Of a DNA stretch of 5,793 bases, positions 1 through 4,796 are shown in pieces. The position numbers and the translations under genes were made by a program. The notes beneath the pieces are model-generated. The model searched no databases. It was not told the DNA's origin and saw nothing but the letters and a program-made list of their open reading frames with translations. How positions within the stretch are numbered: the stretch's first letter is position 1; every line of letters begins with the position of its first letter. This DNA is from Acidimicrobiia bacterium (lineage in GTDB: Bacteria; Actinomycetota; Acidimicrobiia; Spongiisociales; UBA5794), in assembly GCA_029934555.1 (NCBI GenBank), contig JAOZMA010000153.1, positions 1 through 5,793 on the forward strand, written 5' to 3'.

Positions 1-864
1 ACCGCGGGTCCGGTCGAGGAAGATCGGGTTCTCGTTGAGTATGTCCTCGTAGTCATCGAGTCCTGGCCCGACGATGTCGAAGATCCCGTCGACGTCATCT
101 TCCCAGCCCTCCGGGACATCGGCTGCCACACCGCCGGGACGGATGTAGTTGTGGTTCATCCGCAGCCCTGTGACCTTCTCGAAGAAGGCAAGGATCGCTT
201 CGCGATCTCGGAATCCGTAGATCATCATCGAGAGCGCACCGATGTCCATCCCGAACGTCGCGACCCAGATGAGGTGGCTCGCGATCCGGTTGAGTTCGGT
301 CATGAGAATTCGAATCGCCTGGGCCCGGGCCGGGATCTCAACGCCGAGGAGCTGTTCGACTGCGAGCGAGTAGCAGAGTTCGTTGTTGAGCGGCGAGAGG
401 TAGTCCATCCGTGTGACGTTCGTGCCGCCCTGCAAATAGGTCAGGTTCTCGGCAGTCTTCTCCATGCCGGTGTGGAGGTAGCCGATGATCGGCTTGACGC
501 GGCGGATCGTCTCTCCGTCGAGTTCGAGGTGCAGTCGGAGCACACCGTGCGTGGCGGGGTGTTGAGGTCCCATGTTGAGGATCTGGCGCTCGTCGTCGAC
601 GATCGTCGGTTCTTCGACGAAGTCGTCGTCGACTTCGATACCGCGCTGGATCTGCAGGGCTGGATCGATGTCGCGGGGCAGCAACTCCTGTGCACCCTCG
701 TCGGTCGCATTGGCGATCCACTCCGGCTCCTCGGTGCCTGCGACCCAGATGTCGTGCGCCTTGCGCCGTTCCGCCGCGTCGAGGCTTCCATCACCCGAAC
801 CGACCGGCGGTTCTGGCGTCGGTGCCTGGGTATCACCCTCGACGTTGTTTGGCGTATCGGTCAT
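1..864 (-). CDS. nuoD: NADH-quinone oxidoreductase subunit D, 5' part (288 codons, cut by window edge)
   Basis: This is the 49-kDa-type subunit of the peripheral arm of respiratory complex I. With NuoB it forms the site where menaquinone is reduced. The ATG at 864 overlaps the nuoC stop as ATGA. The family core begins near residue 93, with NMGPQHPATHG at 97-107. H102 and H106 correspond to the conserved quinone-site histidines. GYLHTGMEK at 128-136 and RMDYLSPLNNE at 152-162 follow, and Y155 is the likely quinone-site tyrosine. Further conserved segments are LNRIASHLIW (191-200) and NYIRPGGVA (239-247). The reading frame stays open to base 1, so the C-terminal part is outside. The first 92 residues are an acidic, Pro/Asp/Glu-rich extension, longer than the roughly 40-45 residues I recall in mycobacterial NuoD. 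No strong ribosome site precedes it, so translation is probably coupled to nuoC. Confidence 0.96.
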   Translation of the reverse strand, partial: MTDTPNNVEGDTQAPTPEPPVGSGDGSLDAAERRKAHDIWVAGTEEPEWIANATDEGAQELLPRDIDPALQIQRGIEVDDDFVEEPTIVDDERQILNMGPQHPATHGVLRLHLELDGETIRRVKPIIGYLHTGMEKTAENLTYLQGGTNVTRMDYLSPLNNELCYSLAVEQLLGVEIPARAQAIRILMTELNRIASHLIWVATFGMDIGALSMMIYGFRDREAILAFFEKVTGLRMNHNYIRPGGVAADVPEGWEDDVDGIFDIVGPGLDDYEDILNENPIFLDRTRG

Positions 865-1427
865 GACGACTTGTGTGATCCTTTGAACTGCACCGGCACC
901 GAACCGACGCTGTAGTCCTTGCGCAGCGGATGGCCCTCCCACTCGTCGGGGAGAACGATCCGGGTGAGATCCGGATGACCTTCGAAAGTGATCCCCATCA
1001 GGTCCCAGACTTCCCGCTCGTAGAAGTTCGCGCCCGCATAGATCGAGGTGATCGATGCCAACGTGGGGTCATCACCCGGCACGCCGACCTTGATGATCAG
1101 CCGGTGCGTGTGCTTCATCGACAAGAGGTTGATGACGACGTCGTAGCGCGGTTTCCGATTGAGGTGGTCGACGGAGCAGACGTCGATGAAGGTCTCGAAT
1201 CCTGCATCCTTGACGGCCTCAACGAAGGAAAGGAGTTCCTCTCTCGAAACGGTCGCGGTGTCCTGACGGGCGCCTGCGACCGGTTGGAACGAGGTGAAGA
1301 CGACGTCGGGGAACGGCTCGGCGAGGCCGGCCAGAATCGGATCGTCGGGGAGGACACGTGCAGGTGTCTCGTCAACGATCTCTTCCGTCTCCTGTGGCTC
1401 TTCTTGAGGTGTGGTCTCTTCGGCCAT
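861..1427 (-). CDS. nuoC: NADH-quinone oxidoreductase subunit C (30-kDa subunit)
   Basis: This 188-residue subunit of the complex I peripheral arm packs against NuoD and NuoB and carries no cofactor. I chose the ATG at 1427 because it overlaps the nuoB stop as TAATG. Longer in-frame extensions would run deep into nuoB and read as low-complexity Arg-rich sequence. The family signature is clear near the C-terminus: YAGANFYEREVWDLMGI at 130-146, then HPDLTRIVLPDEWEGHPLRK at 151-170. The first 24 or so residues are strongly acidic (Glu-rich, for example EEPQETEEIVDE) and look disordered. A short Ser/Lys tail ends the protein. The stop overlaps the nuoD start by four bases. It is a stand-alone gene, not the NuoCD fusion of enterobacteria. 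Confidence 0.96.
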   Translation of the reverse strand: MAEETTPQEEPQETEEIVDETPARVLPDDPILAGLAEPFPDVVFTSFQPVAGARQDTATVSREELLSFVEAVKDAGFETFIDVCSVDHLNRKPRYDVVINLLSMKHTHRLIIKVGVPGDDPTLASITSIYAGANFYEREVWDLMGITFEGHPDLTRIVLPDEWEGHPLRKDYSVGSVPVQFKGSHKSS

Positions 1428-1912
1428 TACACGAGCCCCGTTGAGCGGCGGATCTCTCCGGCCATGATCTTGTCTTGAAGCGTCAGGATCCCCTGCATCA
1501 GCGACTGCGGCCCGGGTGGGCACCCCGGCACGTAGATGTCGACCGGGACGATCTCGTCGACGCCCTGTACGAGGGCGTAGTTGTTGAACATGCCTCCGGT
1601 CGATGCACACGCGCCCATGGAGATGACCCACTTCGGTTCCGCCATCTGGTCATAGACCTGGCGAAGCACAGGCGCCATCTTCTGTGAGAGGCGACCGGCG
1701 ACGACCATCAGGTCGGCCTGTCGGGGAGAGGCCCGAAAGACCTCCATTCCGAAGCGTGCAAGATCATGGTGTGCGGCGCCGGTGGCCATCATCTCGATGG
1801 CGCAGCATGCGAGGCCGAACGTTGCCGGCCACATCGACCGGGTCCTCGTCCAGCTGACGCCCTTTTCGAGCGTCGTGAGGAGGAAGTTCGGGTTGTGTAC
1901 TTCGCCCGCCAT
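1427..1912 (-). CDS. nuoB: NADH-quinone oxidoreductase subunit B (N2 cluster subunit)
   Basis: This 161-residue PSST-type subunit binds the terminal iron-sulfur cluster N2, which passes electrons to quinone. The four N2 ligands are visible: C36 and C37 in GLACCAIEM, C102 in SMGACASTGG and C131 in YVPGCPPGP. The rest of the fold is typical, including FRASPRQADLMVVAG (59-73). The ATG at 1912 is preferred over an in-frame ATG at 2005 for three reasons. It overlaps the nuoA stop by one base (TGATG), it has a strong GAGGAGG site 7 nt upstream, and the extra 31 residues of the longer form are Arg/Gly-rich and unlike the family. The start MAGEVHNPNF gives the usual family length. Confidence 0.97.
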   Translation of the reverse strand: MAGEVHNPNFLLTTLEKGVSWTRTRSMWPATFGLACCAIEMMATGAAHHDLARFGMEVFRASPRQADLMVVAGRLSQKMAPVLRQVYDQMAEPKWVISMGACASTGGMFNNYALVQGVDEIVPVDIYVPGCPPGPQSLMQGILTLQDKIMAGEIRRSTGLV

Positions 1913-2334
1913 CAGGCTGCCTCCTCGACCTGCGAGTCGGGTGCTACCACCTTGCGGTACCGGGCCCTGAGAGCGACGTTCCAGTCGAGGGCCCCACGCT
2001 TCCACACGTAGCCGAGAGTCTCGATGAGGAAGAGCATGAAGATCCCGACGGTGGCGATTCCGGCCCAGCCGAACTCATCCATCCGGACCGCCCACGCGAA
2101 GAGGAAGATCATCTCGACGTCGAAGATCACGAACAGCATGGCAACGAGGTAGAACTTGACGGGGAAGCGTTCGACCGGCTCCTGGAGAGGAACGATGCCG
2201 CACTCGTACGGGCTGAGTTTCTCCGGTGTCGGGTTGTTGGGGGCGATCCTCCACGACAGCCACATGGCGGCCACCGCGAACACGAGTCCGAGGATGAACA
2301 TCAGGGCGATCGGTAGATACGCGAGAAGATCCAT
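1912..2334 (-). CDS. nuoA: NADH-quinone oxidoreductase subunit A (membrane-arm subunit)
   Basis: This 140-residue inner-membrane subunit of complex I sits at the junction of the membrane and peripheral arms. Three hydrophobic helices are visible, at about residues 5-28, 61-83 and 89-110. Family hallmarks are KLSPYECGIVP (39-49), RFPVKFYLVAMLFVIFDVE (56-74, with the acidic D72 and E74 in the membrane) and E105 in helix 3, followed by GALDW (114-118). The start is fixed by an in-frame TAG 15 bases upstream of the ATG at 2334. No ribosome site of note is present. A TAGACT box 12 nt before the start suggests a very short leader. It is the first gene of the nuo operon here. The C-terminus (EEAA) carries the ribosome site of nuoB. 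Confidence 0.96.
   Translation of the reverse strand: MDLLAYLPIALMFILGLVFAVAAMWLSWRIAPNNPTPEKLSPYECGIVPLQEPVERFPVKFYLVAMLFVIFDVEMIFLFAWAVRMDEFGWAGIATVGIFMLFLIETLGYVWKRGALDWNVALRARYRKVVAPDSQVEEAA
1920..1926 (-). promoter_or_regulatory. ribosome binding site of nuoB
   Basis: GAGGAGG on the minus strand lies 7 nt before the nuoB ATG, inside the last codons of nuoA. It is the only strong Shine-Dalgarno match in the nuo block and decides the nuoB start. Confidence 0.85.
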
Positions 2335-2346
2335 GTACGTGACGAG

Positions 2347-2376
2347 AGTCTACGGACACTCACGCGCCTTGCCCAA
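2347..2376 (-). promoter_or_regulatory. candidate promoter of the nuo operon
   Basis: On the minus strand TTGGGC (2376-2371) and TAGACT (2352-2347) are separated by 18 nt. The -10 box ends 12 nt before the nuoA ATG, so transcription would begin about 5-7 nt before the start codon. The -10 fits the actinobacterial TANNNT form; the -35 is a partial match. Called by eye. Confidence 0.4.
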
Positions 2377-2407
2377 AACCACGGCCAGGGTCGAAGGGCA
2401 CAAAGAG

Positions 2408-2421
2408 TCGCCAGTCTCCAG
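2408..2421. repeat. heptamer repeat, 2 units, inverted orientation
   Basis: TCGCCAG TCTCCAG. Its reverse complement matches 13 of 14 bases of the array at 2505-2518, so the two sites in this intergenic stretch form an inverted pair that could fold back on itself across about 83 nt. Belongs to the heptamer family found at five other places in the window. Confidence 0.7.
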
Positions 2422-2490
2422 CAGAACCCGACGTTCGAGAGTACGAGATCCATCGTTGCCTCTCATTCCCAACGTTTCAGGTCATTCTTC

Positions 2491-2518
2491 CTGGGGACTG
2501 GCGTCTGGGGACTGGCGA
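2491..2518. repeat. heptamer repeat array, 4 units
   Basis: Units are CTGGGGA, CTGGCGT, CTGGGGA and CTGGCGA, that is, a 14-bp double unit present twice. The array lies 52 bp upstream of the DUF3054 start codon and 39 bp before its proposed -10 box. The intergenic stretch 2335-2570 holds this array, the two-unit site at 2408-2421 and the nuo promoter; nothing else is evident in it. Confidence 0.85.
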
Positions 2519-2557
2519 CCCCTCCGAGGACCGTGCCGACTCGGGCGATGCTTCCCC

Positions 2558-2563
2558 TACTCT
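2558..2563 (+). promoter_or_regulatory. candidate -10 box, leaderless start of the DUF3054 gene
   Basis: TACTCT fits TANNNT and lies exactly 7 nt before the ATG at 2571. No ribosome site precedes the gene. Transcription would start at or within a base of the start codon, the arrangement of leaderless actinobacterial mRNAs. No convincing -35 box. Confidence 0.4.
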
Positions 2564-2570
2564 GCCGACC

Positions 2571-3029
2571 ATGATCCGACTCGCTGACCGTTCTCTCTTG
2601 AGTTGGGCGATCGTCGGTGATGGTGTTGTTCTAACCATCATCACGATCCTTGGCTTCGCGACACACCACACGCTTGACGCCTACTGGCGAATGTCTATCA
2701 CTGTGCTCGTCACGCTCATCGCGTGGGCCATCGTTGCTCCCTGGTTCGATGCCTTCTCGACGACGACGCTCACCCAGCCCTCGTCGGTCTGGAAGATCCT
2801 TCTGGCCACGATCGTGGCGACACCGCTGGCTGCGTTCCTGCGCGGGTGGTTTCTCGGCATCGAGGTCTCCTCAACCTTCGTCCTCACCGGGATCGCCTTC
2901 AACGGACTCGCAATGGTGATCTGGAGAGCAGGACTCGCGATGTACCTGGGCAAGAAGAGGCGACAGGCGACAGGCGACAGGCGACAGGCGACAGGCGACA
3001 GGACTCTGCCTGATCTACTGATCTACTGA
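2571..3029 (+). CDS. DUF3054-type small integral membrane protein with a repeat-derived C-terminal tail
   Basis: A 152-residue membrane protein of unknown function. Four hydrophobic helices are visible, at about 11-31, 42-60, 77-96 and 102-124. Overall pattern and length, an N-terminal R-x-x-D, RGW after helix 3 and a closing FNGLAMVIWR stretch, resemble the Pfam DUF3054 family by recall. The natural protein probably ends near GKKR (127-130). After that, residues 130-144 (RQATGDR read twice plus a partial unit) are the translation of a six-copy heptamer array, and the last residues and the stop come from an octamer array. The gene lies between ggr and nuoA on the opposite strand to both, has heptamer repeats on both sides and stops 9 bp before the ggr stop. 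A TANNNT box 7 nt before the ATG suggests a leaderless mRNA. Confidence 0.75.
   Translation: MIRLADRSLLSWAIVGDGVVLTIITILGFATHHTLDAYWRMSITVLVTLIAWAIVAPWFDAFSTTTLTQPSSVWKILLATIVATPLAAFLRGWFLGIEVSSTFVLTGIAFNGLAMVIWRAGLAMYLGKKRRQATGDRRQATGDRTLPDLLIY
2959..3000. repeat. heptamer array, six perfect units of GGCGACA
   Basis: Six uninterrupted copies followed by GG, the longest perfect tandem array in the window. It lies within the 3' end of the DUF3054 gene. Because 7 is not a multiple of 3, one reading frame passes through all three phases of the unit; none contains a stop on either strand. Gain or loss of one unit would shift the frame. Confidence 0.97.
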
Positions 3030-3064
3030 TCTACTCAGCTACGCCTTGATCCGTCGGAGTCCTG
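2999..3064. terminator. possible bidirectional stem around the convergent gene ends
   Basis: CAGGACTC (2999-3006) is the exact reverse complement of GAGTCCTG (3057-3064). The stem gains a T-G and a G-C pair inside. It encloses both stop codons and the octamer array in a loop of about 46 nt. There is no U-tract and the loop is long, so this is a weak terminator candidate and may be chance. Confidence 0.2.
3011..3034. repeat. octamer array, three perfect units of TGATCTAC
   Basis: Three copies at 3011, 3019 and 3027. Each begins with TGA. Because 8 leaves remainder 2 on division by 3, the three TGAs fall in three different frames. The third is the stop codon of the DUF3054 gene. The tract ends 5 bp before the ggr stop codon. 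Confidence 0.95.
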
Positions 3065-4289
3065 GAAGGCTGACTGCCCTCTCCAACGCTACATAGACGT
3101 GTTCCGCCATCCCTTGTTCTTCTGGTTCGAGGAGGTTCGCCATCACCTTCAGCACCCACTCCATGAGCGGTCGCGAACGCAGACCGACCGTGGTGAGGGT
3201 GTGCATGATCGTTGGATTCCCGATCGCTGATGCGAAGATCCTCGCAACACGGTGATAGGCGGCGTACTCCGCTTCGAGAGCCTCGTCGTACCTGGAAAGG
3301 GTCGCCGCGTCGCCGGTCGCCAGGGCATCGACAATGATCCCGGCCGCAAGGCGACCGGTCTCGTACGCGTAGTCGATGCCCTCACCGTTGAAGGGATTGA
3401 CGGCTCCGGCGGCATCGCCGACGAGGACCCAGTTCCGACCTGTCTTCGGACCGACGGAGAGCGCCATCGGTAGTTTCCCGCCGATCGGACGGGAGATCGG
3501 ATTCTCCGCGATCTGCCAGTGCTCGGGAAGCTCCGCGAGATAGGCGTCGAGGATTCGGCTCGTGTTCACGTCCTTCCACCCTTTGAACGTCGATACGAGT
3601 CCGGCTCCGATATTGATGGTTCCGTCCCCCATCGGGAACACCCACCCGTATCCGGGCATCGCACGCCCCTCCCGATCCCTGATGTCGAGTTGGCTCTCGA
3701 TGTACCCATCGGTCGAGTTCGGACTCTCCCAGTAGCCCCGCACAGCGAGGCCGAATGGATAGTCACGCCGGCGGTACGTGCCGAGTTGCCGGCCGAAGCG
3801 AGACAGCGACCCATCGGCCACGACCACGTACTGCGGAGTCACGACCTGCGTCTCCTCACCCTTCCGGCGCAGCTCAACACCGGTGAGATCGCCGTTCTCG
3901 ACAACGGCAACGGCTTCCACACCCTGAAGAACCGTGGCACCCTCGGCTTCCGCCAAAGCAGCGACACGGCCATCGAGATCAGAACGACGGAGCGTCGCTC
4001 CCCAGTTGGGGTAGACGGAATGTTCCGGCCACGGCATCTCCAGCATCACGTCGCCCGCGTACGATCGAAGTCCCACGATGCGGTGAACGTCCGGCCGATC
4101 GAAGTCGAATCCCATGTCGACGAGTTGACGTACCGCTCTCGGTGTCAGGCCATCGCCACAGGCCTTCTCTCTGGGATAACGCTTCTTCTCGACCAGCGTT
4201 ACGTCGGCGCCCTGTCTCGCGAGCCAGAACGCGGCCGAGGCTCCGCCAGGGCCACCACCGACCACAAGCACTTGGGGGGAAGACGACAT
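3039..4289 (-). CDS. geranylgeranyl reductase family FAD-dependent oxidoreductase (MenJ-like)
   Basis: A 416-residue flavoprotein of the geranylgeranyl/digeranylgeranyl reductase family, which hydrogenates isoprenoid double bonds. FAD-binding features are the N-terminal VVGGGPGGASAAF (9-21) with acidic E34 closing the Rossmann unit, VVVADGSLSRFGR (155-167) and the family motif VLVGDAAGAVNPFNGEGID (288-306). PREKACGDGLTP (39-50) is the characteristic substrate/flavin-side motif of this family. The length matches mycobacterial MenJ (about 408 residues by recall), which reduces one isoprene unit of menaquinone. The same strand and position upstream of nuoA resemble what I recall in Streptomyces, so tail saturation of menaquinone is the best guess. 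Archaeal-type lipid or carotenoid/chlorophyll-type substrates are less likely in this setting. No clear ribosome site is seen before the ATG at 4289. Confidence 0.9.
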   Translation of the reverse strand: MSSSPQVLVVGGGPGGASAAFWLARQGADVTLVEKKRYPREKACGDGLTPRAVRQLVDMGFDFDRPDVHRIVGLRSYAGDVMLEMPWPEHSVYPNWGATLRRSDLDGRVAALAEAEGATVLQGVEAVAVVENGDLTGVELRRKGEETQVVTPQYVVVADGSLSRFGRQLGTYRRRDYPFGLAVRGYWESPNSTDGYIESQLDIRDREGRAMPGYGWVFPMGDGTINIGAGLVSTFKGWKDVNTSRILDAYLAELPEHWQIAENPISRPIGGKLPMALSVGPKTGRNWVLVGDAAGAVNPFNGEGIDYAYETGRLAAGIIVDALATGDAATLSRYDEALEAEYAAYHRVARIFASAIGNPTIMHTLTTVGLRSRPLMEWVLKVMANLLEPEEQGMAEHVYVALERAVSLPGLRRIKA

Positions 4290-4296
4290 GGGTACG

Positions 4297-4302
4297 AGGC
4301 TA
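4297..4302 (-). promoter_or_regulatory. candidate -10 box, leaderless start of the geranylgeranyl reductase gene
   Basis: On the minus strand TAGCCT fits TANNNT and is 7 nt before the ATG at 4289, the same spacing as at the DUF3054 gene. No purine-rich ribosome site intervenes. By-eye call. Confidence 0.3.
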
Positions 4303-4331
4303 GGAGTGCATTACGTCGAACACACCCGGCG

Positions 4332-4337
4332 TAGAAT
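4332..4337 (+). promoter_or_regulatory. candidate -10 box for the two-gene unit starting at 4362
   Basis: TAGAAT lies in the 72-bp divergent gap between the reductase gene and the plus-strand unit, 24 nt before the GTG start. The upstream TTACGT (4311-4316) is only a weak -35 match with short spacing. Confidence 0.35.
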
Positions 4338-4348
4338 CGCGCTCTACG

Positions 4349-4356
4349 AGAAGAGG
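4349..4356 (+). promoter_or_regulatory. ribosome binding site deciding a GTG start
   Basis: The purine run GAGAAGAGG ends at 4356, 5 nt before GTG 4362. The nearer ATG at 4357 is useless because a TGA follows after two codons, so the GTG is the start. Confidence 0.65.
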
Positions 4357-4361
4357 ATGAC

Positions 4362-4796
4362 GTGACCGTTCAAGGACCGTTCGCCGGGACCCGACCGATT
4401 GCATGGCCGCGCGCTGCCATCGGAGCTGCCGTGTTCTTCGGCCTGATGGTCGTCCTCTTCATCATGATTCCGAACCTGTTCGTCACGTCCGATCCGTCGC
4501 AGTTCACGAAGATCATCACCATCGCGTACATCGTTGTGCTGTTCGCACTCGTGGCTTGGATGACAGCCGCGTGGCAGAACCGCAGCCAGGTGGCGTCCCA
4601 GCCGGAGACGCAGCGGGTCTCCGCGTTCGGCCGCCCGATGAGGGCCGGGCCCGGATTCGCATCCTTTGCAGAGCGAGCAGAGAAAGGCGTCCCAATTCCG
4701 AAGCTGGAGCCGGTCCAAGCGAGGTTCGGAGACAAGGAGCCATCCAAGGATGCTTCGTCGTTCGGACGTCCGATGAAGGAGAAGGGGTCGCTATGA
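4362..4796 (+). CDS. unrecognised two-helix membrane protein with a duplicated FGRPM motif
   Basis: I do not recognise this 144-residue protein. It starts with GTG. Two hydrophobic segments, at about 18-41 and 50-71, are joined by a short loop (TSDPSQ) and should form a membrane hairpin. The remaining half is soluble, basic and proline-containing, probably cytoplasmic and largely unstructured. It holds the motif [AS]-FGRPM-[RK] twice, at 88-94 and 133-139, near its start and near its very end. Between them lies FASFAERAEKGVPIPKLEP (99-117). The gene overlaps the next one as ATGA, so the two products are likely made in step and may work together. The divergent neighbour is the reductase gene; no functional link to it or to complex I can be shown. 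The downstream gene's ribosome site lies in its last codons. Confidence 0.8.
   Translation: MTVQGPFAGTRPIAWPRAAIGAAVFFGLMVVLFIMIPNLFVTSDPSQFTKIITIAYIVVLFALVAWMTAAWQNRSQVASQPETQRVSAFGRPMRAGPGFASFAERAEKGVPIPKLEPVQARFGDKEPSKDASSFGRPMKEKGSL
4783..4787 (+). promoter_or_regulatory. ribosome binding site of the modular-protein gene
   Basis: A GA-rich run (AAGGAG then AAGGGG) inside the last codons of the upstream gene ends about 5 nt before the ATG at 4793. It supports this start and the plus strand as the coding strand. Confidence 0.6.

Noticed and set aside
151..915. 254-codon open frame on the plus strand
   Set aside because: Antisense to nuoD, whose NuoD motifs are unmistakable; the translation is Arg/Asp/Val-rich with no recognisable domain, a common shadow in high-GC DNA.
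930..1478. 182-codon open frame on the plus strand
   Set aside because: Antisense to nuoC and the end of nuoB; no domain and no ribosome site.
1428..1631. Upstream in-frame start that would lengthen nuoC by 68 residues
   Set aside because: It would overlap nuoB by over 200 bases; the added sequence is Arg-rich with no NuoC similarity, and TAATG coupling fits the start at 1427.
1913..2005. Upstream in-frame start that would lengthen nuoB by 31 residues
   Set aside because: It would overlap nuoA by 93 bases and the added residues are low-complexity; the GAGGAGG site and one-base overlap support the start at 1912.
2335..2570. Small RNA or riboswitch in the intergenic stretch before nuoA
   Set aside because: No conserved riboswitch core or rho-independent terminator was seen; the leader of nuoA appears only a few bases long and the only notable structure is the heptamer pair.
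2959..3034. CRISPR-like array
   Set aside because: Units are 7 and 8 bp in direct contact, without spacers or repeats of 24 bp or more; these are simple tandem repeats.
3519..4334. 271-codon open frame on the plus strand
   Set aside because: Antisense to the reductase gene, which has all FAD-binding motifs of its family.
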